A stretch of 64,000 nt of DNA, from positions 146,464-210,463 of the forward strand of contig CAIKAC010000023.1 of NCBI GenBank assembly GCA_903825305.1. The letters are read 5' to 3'. Of this stretch, positions 44,627-54,633 are shown one piece after another. The notes under the pieces are model-generated. The model saw only the letters and a list, made by a program, of their open reading frames with translations, had not been told where the DNA came from and ran no database searches. The position numbers were made by a program, and so were the translations under genes. Positions within the stretch are counted from its first letter, which is position 1. Each line of letters starts with the position of its first letter. This stretch comes from an uncultured Actinomycetes bacterium. Lineage in GTDB: Bacteria > Actinomycetota > Acidimicrobiia > Acidimicrobiales > RAAP-2.

Positions 44627-47017
44627 TTAGTTGCGACGACGATTGCGTCCGCCACGTGACGGTCCACGGTCCTCGCGAGGTGCCGGTCCACCAGGACCCA
44701 AGTCTCCAAGTTCCGCTTCGAGCTCGGCCTCGAAGCTTGCTTCAAAACTGCTCGAGGTGCTCGAGGACGCGCGAGGCGCTTGGGCTGCGTCAGATGATTG
44801 CCCTGAAGGCTCGGCAGGAGCAGCGTTCTCAGCACCTGCCACCGACAGTGAAACCTTGCCCTGAGGGTCAATGTCATCGACACGAACTTCAATGGCTTGA
44901 CCCAACTCGACGACGTCTTCTACTTGACCAACGCGCTTGCCATCGTTGAGCACTGACATCTTCGAGATGTGCAAGAGTCCATCGCGGCCAGGCAGGATGG
45001 AGACAAAGGCTCCAAACTTCGTAATGTTGACGACCTTGCCTTGATAGACCTCTCCAACCTCTGCGGTCGGTGGGTCGAGGATGAGGGCAATGCGGCGGCG
45101 TGCCTCTTCAACAGCACGGCCATCTACGGCACCGATGGTCACGGTTCCGACGACGCCATCGTCATCAACGGCAATGTCTGCGCCAGTTTCCTGCTGCAAG
45201 GTGTTGATGACTTTGCCCTTCGGACCGATGACCTCACCGATCTTGTCAATCGGGATCTCCAACGAGATAATCTTGGGCGCACTATTTGCCACTTCTCCGC
45301 GAGGTGCGGGGATGCAGGCCGTGATCACGTCAAGAATGGCCAGTCGAGCTGCCTTTGCTTGGTTCAGCGCTTCAGCAAGCACGTTGGCGGGAAGGCCATC
45401 GATCTTGGTGTCGAGCTGCAGTGCGGTTACCGCATCGGCAGAACCTGCAACCTTGAAGTCCATGTCGCCAAAAGCGTCTTCAGCCCCCAAGATGTCCGTC
45501 AAGGTGACGTACACGCCGTTCTCGTAGATCAAACCCATTGCGATACCAGCGATCGGTGCAGCGATAGGCACACCGGCCGCCATCAGCGACAACGTGGAGC
45601 CGCACACCGACGCCATTGACGTGGAGCCATTGGACGCCATGATGTCTGAAACCAGACGAAGGGTGTAGGGGAACTTCTCCTGCGAAGGAATAACCGGAAC
45701 CAAGGCACGCTCGGCGAGCATGCCGTGGCCGATTTCGCGACGCTTGGGTCCACGCATGAAGCCCGTCTCTCCCGTTGAGTAAGGAGGGAAGTTGTAGTGA
45801 TGCATGTAACGCTTGGACTCGTCAGGCGTGATCGTGTCGATCAACTGGTTCATGCGCGGCATTCCCAAGGTGGTGACGTTAACGACTTGTGTCTCACCAC
45901 GTTCAAACAGGGCAGAACCGTGAGCCGTTGGGAACAGGTCAATTTCCGCGTTCAGGGGACGAATATCAGCGACGCCACGGCCGTCAATACGAATCTTCTC
46001 GTTTATGACCCGTTCACGGACGAGCTTCTTGGTCAGCGAGCGAATTGCACCCTTGATCTCTGACTCGCGGTCTTCGAATTGTCCGGCGAGCTGCTCAACA
46101 ATGGCGGCACCAGCTGCATCGAGTGCAGCGTTGCGCACGGCCTTAGGAGACTGGACGTTGGCTTCAGCAAGCGAGGCACGACCAACGCGCTCCACCGCTT
46201 CCATGACGTCATCGCCGTAGTCAGAGAAGGTCTCGTAGGGAATGGTCTCAATTGGTCCGCGAGCCGCGACATATTCCTTGACCATTTGTCGCTGCAGCTC
46301 AATGGACTCACGGATCCACTTCTTCGACGCTTCCAAACCAGCGGCAAGCACTTCTTCGTCAACCTTGGGGGCACCATTGGCATACTTCTCAAAGCTGCCC
46401 TCGGTACCTCCGGCCTCAACCATCATGATGGCAATTTCTGAATCGGCCGACTCGTCAAGGGCGCGACCAGCGACCACGAGCTCGAAGGTGGAGTCATCGC
46501 CCTCTTGGAAGGTGGGGTGAGGAATCCACGTGCCGTCCGTGGTGTAGGCCACGCGCACAGCGCCAATGGGACCCTCAAAGGGGATACCCGAGATCATCAA
46601 CGCTGCTGAAGCGGCGTTGATCGCAATGATGTCGTGCGGGTTTTCCTGGTCAGCACCAAAGACCGTGCCAACAATGTGTACCTCGTTGCGGAAGCCCTTG
46701 GGGAAACTCGGGCGTAACGGCCGGTCGATGAGACGGCAAATGAGAATTGCTTGGTCTGATGCCTTTCCTTCGCGGCGGAAGAAAGAACCAGGGATCTTTC
46801 CTGCGGCGTAGGTGCGCTCTTCGATGTCTACGGTCAGCGGGAAGAAATCCGCTCCGGGTCGTACCGAGCGAGCGGCCGTAGCCGTTGCCAGAACAATGGT
46901 GTCGCCGATACGAACCTGCACGGCTCCGTCAGCGAGTTGGGCAAGCTTGCCCGTTTCAAACGTGATGGTGCGATCAGTTCCACTGATCGGTCCACTCACA
47001 ACAATGGCTTCAGCCAT
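44627..47017 (-). CDS. pnp: polyribonucleotide nucleotidyltransferase (PNPase)
   Basis: Phosphorolytic 3'-5' exoribonuclease. The 796-residue protein has two RNase PH domains (about 10-220 and 320-540) separated by a helical domain, then KH (about 570-630) and S1 (about 640-710) RNA-binding domains, and a polar Arg/Gly-rich tail. ATG 47017 has AGGAG at the right distance and gives the normal N-terminus; the frame stays open upstream to 47098 through a hairpin. The upstream rpsO gene and hairpins between them match the classic rpsO-pnp arrangement. Confidence 0.96.
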   Translation of the reverse strand: MAEAIVVSGPISGTDRTITFETGKLAQLADGAVQVRIGDTIVLATATAARSVRPGADFFPLTVDIEERTYAAGKIPGSFFRREGKASDQAILICRLIDRPLRPSFPKGFRNEVHIVGTVFGADQENPHDIIAINAASAALMISGIPFEGPIGAVRVAYTTDGTWIPHPTFQEGDDSTFELVVAGRALDESADSEIAIMMVEAGGTEGSFEKYANGAPKVDEEVLAAGLEASKKWIRESIELQRQMVKEYVAARGPIETIPYETFSDYGDDVMEAVERVGRASLAEANVQSPKAVRNAALDAAGAAIVEQLAGQFEDRESEIKGAIRSLTKKLVRERVINEKIRIDGRGVADIRPLNAEIDLFPTAHGSALFERGETQVVNVTTLGMPRMNQLIDTITPDESKRYMHHYNFPPYSTGETGFMRGPKRREIGHGMLAERALVPVIPSQEKFPYTLRLVSDIMASNGSTSMASVCGSTLSLMAAGVPIAAPIAGIAMGLIYENGVYVTLTDILGAEDAFGDMDFKVAGSADAVTALQLDTKIDGLPANVLAEALNQAKAARLAILDVITACIPAPRGEVANSAPKIISLEIPIDKIGEVIGPKGKVINTLQQETGADIAVDDDGVVGTVTIGAVDGRAVEEARRRIALILDPPTAEVGEVYQGKVVNITKFGAFVSILPGRDGLLHISKMSVLNDGKRVGQVEDVVELGQAIEVRVDDIDPQGKVSLSVAGAENAAPAEPSGQSSDAAQAPRASSSTSSSFEASFEAELEAELGDLGPGGPAPREDRGPSRGGRNRRRN

Positions 47018-47057
47018 GATGCTCCTATGGGGTAGTAGACACCTCACCCCTGGATCC

Positions 47058-47100
47058 CAGTGGTCGGCGCGCTCCCGGGAAAGCAGCGCACCGACCACTG
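47058..47100 (-). promoter_or_regulatory. long hairpin in the pnp leader
   Basis: Arms cagtggtcggcgcgct (47058-47073) and agcgcaccgaccactg (47085-47100) pair over 16 positions with a single exception that is a G-U pair only in the minus-strand RNA, so the fold fits the pnp transcript. In E. coli a long hairpin at this place is cut by RNase III and lets PNPase control its own synthesis; an actinobacterial pnp leader motif is also known. Whether this is the same is not established. Confidence 0.55.
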
Positions 47101-47129
47101 AGCGCCAGTCAGCGGTGGTGTCGATGGAT

Positions 47130-47154
47130 GTTGACGGGGACCTTCCCCGTCAAC
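47130..47154 (-). terminator. hairpin after rpsO
   Basis: Perfect 11-base stem gttgacgggga / tccccgtcaac with a 3-base loop, 11 bases after the rpsO stop. Terminator or mRNA-stabilising hairpin; no T tract, so read-through to pnp is likely. Confidence 0.6.
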
Positions 47155-47165
47155 CAGGGTTCTAT

Positions 47166-47423
47166 CTAGCGACGAATACCCAACTTGGCGATGATGGTGC
47201 GGTAGCGCTCCACATCGTTGTCACGCACGTAGTCCAAGAGACGACGACGACGACCAATGAGCTTCATGAGACCACGACGCGAGTGGTGATCGCCCTTGTG
47301 GACCTTGAGGTGGTCGGTGAGGTGCGAGATGCGATCCGACAGGATGGCAATCTGAACCTCGGGAGATCCGGTGTCGGTGTCGTGGAGCTTGTGCTCAGCG
47401 ATGATGGTTTGCTTTTCGGCCAT
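47166..47423 (-). CDS. rpsO: 30S ribosomal protein S15
   Basis: Small-subunit protein that binds the central domain of 16S rRNA early in assembly. The 85-residue protein has the typical [19 protein letters not shown] segment split here as [11 protein letters not shown] and the [18 protein letters not shown] segment. ATG 47423 follows AAAGGGA; a longer frame to 47498 adds unrelated residues. The 126-base leader contains a gggaat/attccc inverted repeat (47459-47478), which could belong to an S15 autoregulatory site. Confidence 0.95.
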   Translation of the reverse strand: MAEKQTIIAEHKLHDTDTGSPEVQIAILSDRISHLTDHLKVHKGDHHSRRGLMKLIGRRRRLLDYVRDNDVERYRTIIAKLGIRR

Positions 47424-47531
47424 TGCGCGTTCCCTTTCGAACTGTGCAGGTAACGGACGGGAATCACAATCAATTCCCACAGCAAGCGAGCCCGCCAAGG
47501 CTTGTCTTGTGCGCTTCCCATGATAGCAGGG

Positions 47532-47545
47532 GGCCTCACGAGGCC
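47532..47545 (-). terminator. short inverted repeat after ribF
   Basis: ggcctc/gaggcc with a 2-base centre, directly after the ribF stop. Weak terminator candidate; a TATCAT hexamer just downstream may belong to the rpsO promoter. Confidence 0.3.
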
Positions 47546-47549
47546 AGAA

Positions 47550-48524
47550 TCAGCCCAACGGGAGTGCTTGAGGGGCCCACGATGCGCCCTCAGCCAGGCG
47601 AGTCCTGGCCGCCGCTACGTCAGCATTCATCTGGGTGATGAGCTCATCGACTGATTCGAAGCGCTGTTGGCCACGGAGGCGCTCCAAGAAGCTCACTCCG
47701 GCCCGCCTGCCGTAGAGATTTCCTTCAAAGTCCAAAACAAAGGCCTCAATAAGAGGCTCCGCTCCTTCAAGAAAGGTGGGTCGGCGTCCTACGGAGATTG
47801 CCGCCGCCTTAACGCCAACAACGTCGTCTCGATACCAACCGGCGTACACCCCGTCAGCGGGATAGACCACGGTGCGATCGGTAGCAAGGTTTGCCGTCGG
47901 GAATCCCAAGTCCTTCCCGCCACGGCCATCACCATGGGAGACCACGCCAATCGTTTCATGGACACGCCCGAGCATGGAAGTCACAGTCTGAAAATCTCCA
48001 GCCCCAATGGCTGAACGTATTCGAGTTGAAGAAATCGGCTGTCCGGATTCACCAAGCAAGGGAGCAGCATGTGCTTCGAATCCACGTTCGCGACCGACAC
48101 TGAGCAACAATCCAAGATCCCCCCCGCGATTGTGGCCAAAGTGAAAGCCCTCCCCCACAATCACGTCGGCTGCACCGAGCTGGGCGACCACGACGTCATC
48201 GATGAAGGCTCGGGCTGATTCTTGTGAGCGTTGCTCGTCAAAATCAATAATCACCGTCGCATCGACACCCGTTTGCTCGAGCCAAGCCAAACGCTGGGCT
48301 AGGGAACCAATCATTTGAGGAGCCGCCTCTGGTCGCACCACGGTCGCGGGATGTGGATCGAACGTCGCCACCACCGATCGCAGGCCCAAGCGTTGCGCCT
48401 CATCCACCACGCGCGCAATCGTTGCCTGGTGGCCACGATGCACGCCGTCGTAGACGCCAATGGTCACCACTGAGCTGTTCTTGGCAAACTGTGGCTGCTG
48501 GCGGGCAAGGGAAAAAATATCCAT
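47550..48524 (-). CDS. ribF: bifunctional riboflavin kinase / FAD synthetase
   Basis: Makes FMN from riboflavin and FAD from FMN. The 324-residue protein has the nucleotidyltransferase half with GVYDGVHRGHQ near the N-terminus and SSTRIRSAI near 155-163, and the kinase half with GRGGKDLGFPTANL. The start ATG 48524 gives the family N-terminus and overlaps the truB end by 13 codon-independent bases short of contact (14 bases apart). truB-ribF-rpsO-pnp is the usual order. Confidence 0.95.
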   Translation of the reverse strand: MDIFSLARQQPQFAKNSSVVTIGVYDGVHRGHQATIARVVDEAQRLGLRSVVATFDPHPATVVRPEAAPQMIGSLAQRLAWLEQTGVDATVIIDFDEQRSQESARAFIDDVVVAQLGAADVIVGEGFHFGHNRGGDLGLLLSVGRERGFEAHAAPLLGESGQPISSTRIRSAIGAGDFQTVTSMLGRVHETIGVVSHGDGRGGKDLGFPTANLATDRTVVYPADGVYAGWYRDDVVGVKAAAISVGRRPTFLEGAEPLIEAFVLDFEGNLYGRRAGVSFLERLRGQQRFESVDELITQMNADVAAARTRLAEGASWAPQALPLG

Positions 48525-48538
48525 GGCTGATATTGAAC

Positions 48539-49462
48539 CTAGACGCTCGACGTCCGGGGTAAGACAACATCGGCACGCAGGAGCTCGCCTTTGCACTGGT
48601 AGACGCCAAGAAGATCACCGAGGGGGTCAAGAATGCGTAGCAACATACCTTCTTCGCAACCGGCCCGAGCTGGAAGCGCTGCTCCGTTACCAACAATGAT
48701 GCATTGTGCTTCGTCGATCGATACCGCGGGCAGTGATGCAAGCATCTGCGCTGGGGGCATGACCAACTCCGAGGCCGGCATTCCCTGATTGAGACGCTGT
48801 GCCAACTCCTCGAGCGTCACGGCATCGTCGATGCTGAATCGATCATTGCGAGTTCGACGAAGTGCGCACAGATGCGCACCGCCGCCTAGGGCCGTCCCGA
48901 GATCACCCGCGATGCTGCGCACGTAGGTTCCACTTGAACAACGTACGCTGAACTCCCAGACCAACTCATCATCAGTTGGCGTGAGATCGAAAGATTCAAT
49001 GGTGATCGGTCGCGCTTCGCGATCAATCTCAATACCCTGTCTTGCCAATTCATGGAGTCGCTTTCCATCAACTTTGAGCGCTGACACCATGGGAGGAATC
49101 TGCAGTGAATCCCCGAGCATCTCTGATGCTCGTGCACGAACGGCATCAGGATCGAGACCACTCATATCGAACGAGGCGGTGATCTCCCCAGCAGCATCCA
49201 AGGTGCTCGTAGTCGATCCGAATTGGATGCGGCCCTCATAGGTTTTAAATGAACCTTGGAGGTAGCGAAGCAGTCGAGTCGCTGGCCCTACGCCGACAAG
49301 CAGCAGCCCGCTTGCCTGGGGGTCCAAGGTGCCAGCGTGGCCGATGCGGCGTTCGCGCAGCATGCCTCGCAATTTCGCGACGACGTCGTGGCTCGTCCAG
49401 CCAAGTTCCTTGTCGATCACGATGAGGCCGCTCAGTCCGCTGGGATTACGGCTTCGACTCAT
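48539..49462 (-). CDS. truB: tRNA pseudouridine(55) synthase
   Basis: Makes pseudouridine 55 in the T arm of tRNA. The 307-residue protein has the catalytic Asp47 in GHAGTLDPQASG, the KTYEGRIQFG segment and a C-terminal PUA-like domain. Overlaps rbfA by four bases. Confidence 0.95.
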   Translation of the reverse strand: MSRSRNPSGLSGLIVIDKELGWTSHDVVAKLRGMLRERRIGHAGTLDPQASGLLLVGVGPATRLLRYLQGSFKTYEGRIQFGSTTSTLDAAGEITASFDMSGLDPDAVRARASEMLGDSLQIPPMVSALKVDGKRLHELARQGIEIDREARPITIESFDLTPTDDELVWEFSVRCSSGTYVRSIAGDLGTALGGGAHLCALRRTRNDRFSIDDAVTLEELAQRLNQGMPASELVMPPAQMLASLPAVSIDEAQCIIVGNGAALPARAGCEEGMLLRILDPLGDLLGVYQCKGELLRADVVLPRTSSV

Positions 49463-49863
49463 GTCTCCTCGATAGAGCCTTGCTCATCGCGTGATTCGGC
49501 CAAGAGTCGCAATTTCTCTTCGATTGCCCCTGCCGAGGTGTACACCGGATCCACCGCAAAACTCAGCACGGGGGTACGTTTCATCGTCGCTTGAGATCCA
49601 ATGGCACGCTGTAAAGCCACCCGACGCTCATCGAGTGCAGCCCGAGCGTCATCACTCAAGCTGGCAAACAGAACCAAGGCAGTTTTGATGTCCGCCGACG
49701 CTTCAACCCCGGTAATGGTGAGAAATCGCAAGCGCTCATCGGCGTCAGCCAAACGCTCCAACTCTTCGGCAATGACTTGTTGGAGCAAGTGGTTGACCCT
49801 GAGGGTGCGCGGATATGAGGCCGCACCTCCATATGCTCGATCGCTGCGACGTTTTCCAGCCAT
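49459..49863 (-). CDS. rbfA: ribosome-binding factor A
   Basis: Small KH-fold factor that helps mature the 5' end of 16S rRNA. The 134-residue protein starts with a basic stretch and the RTLRVNHLLQQVIAEEL helix, followed by the FLTITGVEASAD strand region and the TPVLSFAVDP segment. Located 5 bases after infB and overlapping truB, the normal order. Confidence 0.93.
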   Translation of the reverse strand: MAGKRRSDRAYGGAASYPRTLRVNHLLQQVIAEELERLADADERLRFLTITGVEASADIKTALVLFASLSDDARAALDERRVALQRAIGSQATMKRTPVLSFAVDPVYTSAGAIEEKLRLLAESRDEQGSIEET

Positions 49864-49868
49864 CGTGC

Positions 49869-52571
49869 CTAGGTTCTCGCGATCTCGCGCTCCTCGAAGG
49901 TTTCGATGATGTCGCCTTCTTTGAGGTCTTGGTAGTCAGTGAGTCCGATACCGCACTCAAAGCCACTCGCGACCTCGCGAGCATCTTCCTTGAAGCGACG
50001 CAGTGAACTCACGGCGCCTCGCCAAATAATGGTTCCCTCTCGCAAGAAACGAACCTTCGATCCACGAGTAATCACGCCATCGAGCACATAGCAACCAGCG
50101 ATAGCACCCACCTTGGGGATACGGAATACTTCGCGCACTTCCGCTTCACCGGTGACGATCTCCTCGTACTCAGGCGCGAGCATGCCGAGCATGGCGGCTT
50201 CAATATCCTCGATGAGCTTGTAGATGATTTCGTAGGTTCGAATTTGAACGCCTTCGCCCTCAGCTAAATCACGGCTCCGGCGATCAGGGCGCACATTAAA
50301 ACCGATGATGGTGGCGTTGGAAGCCTTCGCCAATTGAACGTCGTTTTCGTTGATACCACCAACGCCTCGACGCACAAACGACAACTTGACATCTTCGCGT
50401 TCACGCTTGCGCAGAGATTCTGTGCAGGCCTCCAACGAACCTTGGACGTCGGCTTTGAGCACCACGTTCAAGGTGACCGTCTCGCCACGCTGAATCTGTT
50501 CGAAGAGGTCCTCTAGACGACCGCCAGCACCAAAGGGGGCCGGGTTGTGAGCCGAGAGACGCAAACGCTGTTCACGAGCTTCAGCCAAGGTCCGCGCGTG
50601 AGCCAAGTCAGTAGCCGAACGAACTTCGTCACCAGCTTGTGGTGGCTCAGAGAATCCAAGAATCTGAACGGGCGTTGAAGGTCCGGCACTCTTAATCTGC
50701 TTGCCAGCATCGTTGATCAAGGCTTTGACCTTGCCCCATGCCGCTCCCGCAACCACCGGGTCGCCAACATTCAAAATGCCTCGCTGAACCATCACGGTCG
50801 CCACGGGACCACGGCCAACTTCCAAGTTGGCTTCGAGCACCGTTCCTCGAGCGCGTCCCGTGATCGGAGCTGTGAGCTCTTCCACCTCTGACACCAAGAC
50901 GACCTGTTCGAGCAACTCGTCAATTCCGAGACTCTGGAGGGCGGACACTTCGACAACAATCGTGTCGCCACCCCACTTCTCAGGCACCAGCTCACGCTCG
51001 GCAAGTTGTTGCAGCACGCGATCAGGGTTGGCATCTGGCCGGTCCATTTTGTTTACGGCAACAATGATCGGCACTTCGGCGGCCTTGGCGTGGTCGATGG
51101 CTTCCACCGTCTGAGGCATGACACCATCGTCGGCCGCCACCACCAAAATCACGATGTCAGTGACCTGAGCGCCACGAGCTCGCATCGCGGTGAAGGCTTC
51201 GTGACCCGGCGTGTCGATGAATGAGATCGGGTGACCGTTCCACACCACTTGGTAGGCGCCAATGTGCTGGGTGATGCCACCCGCTTCGCCGGCCACCACA
51301 TTTGCCGAACGAATACGGTCCAACAGCAAGGTCTTGCCGTGGTCAACGTGACCCATCACGGTCACCACGGGAGGACGAGGCAGGGCTTCGCCCTCATCTT
51401 CCTCTTCATCTTCTTCAAAGAATTTTGCGAGGAGTTCAGCCTCTTGTTCTTCGCCCGGGTCAACCAGCTTGATCTCAGCGCCGATCTCAGCAGCAAACAA
51501 CTCCATCATGTCGTCAGTGAGCGACTGTGTTGCTGTCACCATCTCGCCTTGGAGCAGCAAGAATCGAATGACATCAGTTGCTGATCGGTTGAGCTTTGAG
51601 CCGAGATCGCGAGCTGTAGACCCACGTTCGATGATGATTTCACCTTCGGGCACCGGAGCGGTCGATGGCGTGTACGAAATGAGCTGCGTTGGCTCGAGTT
51701 CTTCGGTGTTGCGACGACGGCGCTTGGAGCGACGCTGCGGTGGGCGTTGCCCACCACGTCCGGGAGGACCACCGCGACCCCCACCTGGAGGGCCACCAGC
51801 AAATCCACCACCGGTTCCGCCGGCGCCACCGGGACCACCAGGGCCACCGGGACGAGGTCCACCCGCCCCACCACCCATAGGGCGCTGGAACCCAGGACGA
51901 GCACCGGGGCCACCCGATGGACGCGCGCCGCCGGGGGCAGGACGTCGGCCAGGGGGTCCAGGGGGCGGTGGAATGGGTCGACCTGATGCACTTGTTGGCG
52001 GTACCCGACGCGGCGGTGGCGGAATCGGACGACCCGTAGTGCCAGAGACGGGAGGACGCGGCGGCATGGGGCGGCGCGGCGGCGCGGCCTCTCCAGCGCT
52101 TGGTGTCGCGACATCTTGGCTTCCAGCTGCTGTTTCACCATTCGCAACGCGAGGTTCGCTTGTCGACTCAGTCGTGACGTCTGCTACCTCGGGCGCAGCG
52201 GTTGGTGCTGTCGGACGCGGAGCAGGTGTCTCAGCGGCTCCTCGAGATGAAATCACCCGACGAGCTGGAGCCATGGTTGGCTCTGCCTGCTCGGCGCCCT
52301 GCTGCGTCGCCTCCTCTACCGGAGCGACAGCTTTCTTGGCAGCGGCCTTCTTCGCAGGAGCCTTCTTTGCAGGGGCAGGCTCTTCAGGTTGCACCTCACG
52401 GCGCAACCCCTCGGCGTCAGCCTTGCGGCGTACGCGGTCAGCTTGAGCGTCTTCGATGGAAGACGAATGACTCTTGACGTCAATGCCAAGCGTGAGAGAC
52501 AAGTCGACGGTCTCTTTGTTCGTCAGACCCAGCTCTTTTGCTAGCTCATAGACACGAATCTTTTTTGCCAA
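49869..52571 (-). CDS. infB: translation initiation factor IF-2
   Basis: GTPase that brings initiator tRNA to the 30S subunit. Of 900 residues, about 1-55 are the N-terminal helical IF2N domain, 60-275 a disordered Ala/Pro then Gly/Pro/Arg-rich linker, 275-390 a second IF2N and connecting region, followed by the G domain with GHVDHGKT and NKMD, and the C-terminal beta-barrel domains. The start is TTG, with GAGG upstream. The Gly/Pro-rich linker on the reverse strand produces a long spurious frame. The usual ylxR gene between nusA and infB is not found. Confidence 0.95.
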   Translation of the reverse strand: MAKKIRVYELAKELGLTNKETVDLSLTLGIDVKSHSSSIEDAQADRVRRKADAEGLRREVQPEEPAPAKKAPAKKAAAKKAVAPVEEATQQGAEQAEPTMAPARRVISSRGAAETPAPRPTAPTAAPEVADVTTESTSEPRVANGETAAGSQDVATPSAGEAAPPRRPMPPRPPVSGTTGRPIPPPPRRVPPTSASGRPIPPPPGPPGRRPAPGGARPSGGPGARPGFQRPMGGGAGGPRPGGPGGPGGAGGTGGGFAGGPPGGGRGGPPGRGGQRPPQRRSKRRRRNTEELEPTQLISYTPSTAPVPEGEIIIERGSTARDLGSKLNRSATDVIRFLLLQGEMVTATQSLTDDMMELFAAEIGAEIKLVDPGEEQEAELLAKFFEEDEEEDEGEALPRPPVVTVMGHVDHGKTLLLDRIRSANVVAGEAGGITQHIGAYQVVWNGHPISFIDTPGHEAFTAMRARGAQVTDIVILVVAADDGVMPQTVEAIDHAKAAEVPIIVAVNKMDRPDANPDRVLQQLAERELVPEKWGGDTIVVEVSALQSLGIDELLEQVVLVSEVEELTAPITGRARGTVLEANLEVGRGPVATVMVQRGILNVGDPVVAGAAWGKVKALINDAGKQIKSAGPSTPVQILGFSEPPQAGDEVRSATDLAHARTLAEAREQRLRLSAHNPAPFGAGGRLEDLFEQIQRGETVTLNVVLKADVQGSLEACTESLRKREREDVKLSFVRRGVGGINENDVQLAKASNATIIGFNVRPDRRSRDLAEGEGVQIRTYEIIYKLIEDIEAAMLGMLAPEYEEIVTGEAEVREVFRIPKVGAIAGCYVLDGVITRGSKVRFLREGTIIWRGAVSSLRRFKEDAREVASGFECGIGLTDYQDLKEGDIIETFEEREIART

Positions 52572-52769
52572 AACGTCCTCAGTTACTCAACATCCCTTGT
52601 CTGACTCCGCAGAACAAGGCTTCCTATTCTCACACAGTTCACGCCGTAGTCTGCGTTCTTGATCGCGCAGGCGACCTTTGCTCGCTACGTAGCCTCGCCA
52701 GGCGGCTCATATAAGTCGCGGGGCTCAGCACCACAGCCGACCTCGTGTGGTCGCTGCGGCGTGTTCGCC
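52572..52769 (-). other. spacer between nusA and infB, no gene found
   Basis: In most bacteria ylxR lies here. All three minus-strand frames are interrupted and none carries the CVGCR-type motif. A hairpin with arms ccttgt...acaagg and inner tctg/caga at 52595-52619 lies 24 bases before the infB start and may be part of its leader. Confidence 0.5.
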
Positions 52770-54017
52770 CTATGCGTCTTCTCCCTCGGTCTCAGCCTCT
52801 GCCTCAAGGGCCTCTTCCTCGGCAATTTCTTCTTCGATTTCCTCAATTACTGCTTCGACGATTTCAGCCTCGATCTCAGCTTCAATCACCGCTTCGACGA
52901 CTGCTTCCACCACGGCTTCTTGTGCATAGGCCTCGGCGGTCAGTTCTTCGCCACCTTCGGCGGGGTGCCACACCTGGTTGCCGTTTTCATCTTCGATCCA
53001 CTCGCCTTGGGCCCATTCGGCACCCTCTACGCCGTTCTCTTCGGCTTCAATCTGGCTCTCGGACTTGATGTCGATGCGCCAACCGGTGAGGCGAGCTGCC
53101 AGCCGAGCATTCTGGCCTTCCTTGCCAATGGCCAGAGAGAGCTGGAAGTCATTCACGATGACCGTGGCGATGCCAGTTTCCTCATCGAGACGAACTTCAC
53201 GAACCCGGGCCGGGGCCAAAGCATTTTGGATCAGCTCTACGGGGTCGTCGGAATAGGGAACCACGTCGATGCGCTCGCCGCGAAGTTCATTGGTGATCAT
53301 ACGTACTCGGCTACCGCGAGCACCCACGCACGCGCCTACAGGATCGACGTGAGGGTCGTTACTCCAGACCGCGATCTTGGTGCGGTGACCAGGCTCACGA
53401 GCGGCCGCACGAATCTCCACAAGACCCGAGGAGATCTCTGGCACCTCAAGCTCGAAGAGTCGCTTCACCAAACCAGGGTGCGTGCGACTTACGACAATTT
53501 GCGGACCCTTGGACGTCTTGCGAACTTCCACGATGTACGCCTTGAGTCGCTCCCCGTGCTTGTAGTGCTCGTAGGGCACCTGCTCTGCTTGGGGCATAAG
53601 TGCCTCAACCTTGCCCAAGTCAAGCAAGGTATAGCGGTTGTCAGCCTGCTGCACGATGCCCGTGACGATGTCACCTTCGCGACCGGCGTACTCGTCGTAC
53701 TTCATGTCACGCTCGACTTCGCGAATGCGCTGCATGATGACCTGCTTGGCAGTTTGAGCGGCGATACGACCAAAGTCTTCTGGGGTGTCATCCCATTCGC
53801 GCACCACTTCACCGTGTTCGTCCAACTCTTGGCCGTACACGCGAATCTCGCCGTTGTCTGGGTCAATGGTGACGACAGCTTCCTCAGCTGAGTCTGGAAG
53901 ACGCTTGTACGCCGCAACGAGCGCATTGGCCAGCGCATCTAGCAGGGTGTCGACTGAGATGCCCTTGTCCCGGGCAATTTGCCCCAAGGCGTCGAGAAAC
54001 TCGAAGTTCTTGCTCAT
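52770..54017 (-). CDS. nusA: transcription termination/antitermination factor NusA
   Basis: RNA polymerase-binding factor. The 415-residue protein has an N-terminal polymerase-binding domain (about 1-110), S1 domain (about 115-190) and two KH domains (about 200-325) with GACVGARGSR and the second GKEGQNARLA. After residue 345 comes an unusual acidic tail built from short repeats of Val/Ile-Glu-Ala type. GGAAGG precedes the ATG. Overlaps rimP by four bases. Confidence 0.95.
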   Translation of the reverse strand: MSKNFEFLDALGQIARDKGISVDTLLDALANALVAAYKRLPDSAEEAVVTIDPDNGEIRVYGQELDEHGEVVREWDDTPEDFGRIAAQTAKQVIMQRIREVERDMKYDEYAGREGDIVTGIVQQADNRYTLLDLGKVEALMPQAEQVPYEHYKHGERLKAYIVEVRKTSKGPQIVVSRTHPGLVKRLFELEVPEISSGLVEIRAAAREPGHRTKIAVWSNDPHVDPVGACVGARGSRVRMITNELRGERIDVVPYSDDPVELIQNALAPARVREVRLDEETGIATVIVNDFQLSLAIGKEGQNARLAARLTGWRIDIKSESQIEAEENGVEGAEWAQGEWIEDENGNQVWHPAEGGEELTAEAYAQEAVVEAVVEAVIEAEIEAEIVEAVIEEIEEEIAEEEALEAEAETEGEDA

Positions 54018-54538
54018 GATGATTTCCTTCCTACAGACTTTTCGCGGCGACCGGCGCCGACTTTGGCCTTTGACGGCGACACTTTCTTTTCTGAACCCCA
54101 GGCAAAGGTGGTGCGGGCGCGCTCTATAGAATCAAAGGGCACGTCGATGCGGTCGCCTGACGGGGTTTCGATGGTCACGCTCGCTTGGCTTGCATCCACC
54201 ACCAAACCGTCAAGTCGGCGTTCCATTCCAGAGGATTCAATCGTTCGAATCTTGACTGTTTCGCCTTGAGCTTGGGCGAAATGTTCGGGGGTGCGAAGTT
54301 TTCGCTCTAGCCCAGGCGAGGACACCTCGAGGGTGTACCGGCTCGAAAAGGGGTCCAGTCCGTCGAGCTTTGCTCCGATGGCATTGTTGGCCTGGGCGAG
54401 TTCGTCGAGGTTGATGCCACCACGCTTGGTCAGGCTGATGCGAAGGATGCCCCGATTCATTTCGAGGTCGTAGAGATCGAGACCCAAAGAGGCAACGACA
54501 GGAACGATGGCGTCATGGATTGTGTCGGTCTTGCTCAT
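54014..54538 (-). CDS. rimP: ribosome maturation factor RimP
   Basis: Helps assemble the 30S subunit. The 174-residue protein has the N-terminal alpha/beta domain with LGLDLYDLEM, the LEVSSPGLERKL segment that marks the family and a C-terminal SH3-like domain followed by a basic tail. ATG 54538 is preceded by AGGAGG at 8 bases; an in-frame GTG three codons earlier sits too close to that site. First gene of rimP-nusA. Confidence 0.93.
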   Translation of the reverse strand: MSKTDTIHDAIVPVVASLGLDLYDLEMNRGILRISLTKRGGINLDELAQANNAIGAKLDGLDPFSSRYTLEVSSPGLERKLRTPEHFAQAQGETVKIRTIESSGMERRLDGLVVDASQASVTIETPSGDRIDVPFDSIERARTTFAWGSEKKVSPSKAKVGAGRREKSVGRKSS

Positions 54539-54582
54539 GTTCGCCACCTCCTCTCGATTACGCCGTGCCTGTCTCCCAGGCC

Positions 54583-54597
54583 GGCCACGAGGTGGCC
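54583..54597 (-). repeat. hairpin in the rimP leader
   Basis: Perfect 6-base stem ggccac/gtggcc with a 3-base loop, about 45 bases before the rimP start. Possible leader structure; function unknown. Confidence 0.4.
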
Positions 54598-54608
54598 ACT
54601 AATAGAGA

Positions 54609-54633
54609 GAGCGCGGGCCTAAGGCCTGCGCTC
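54609..54633 (-). terminator. probable terminator after ispG
   Basis: 11-base arms gagcgcgggcc/ggcctgcgctc with one non-Watson-Crick position and a 3-base loop, followed on the minus strand by a pyrimidine-rich run ending in TATT. It separates ispG from rimP-nusA. Confidence 0.55.

Noticed and set aside
47018-47098. 27-codon upstream extension of PNPase
   Set aside because: It runs through a conserved-looking hairpin, and the AGGAG site belongs to the ATG at 47017.
51469-52446. 325-codon Pro/Gly-rich open frame on the plus strand
   Set aside because: It is the complement of the Gly/Pro-rich linker of IF-2; a composition artefact.
52659-53891. 410-codon open frame on the plus strand
   Set aside because: It is antisense to nusA and its composition mirrors the acidic nusA tail; no family features.
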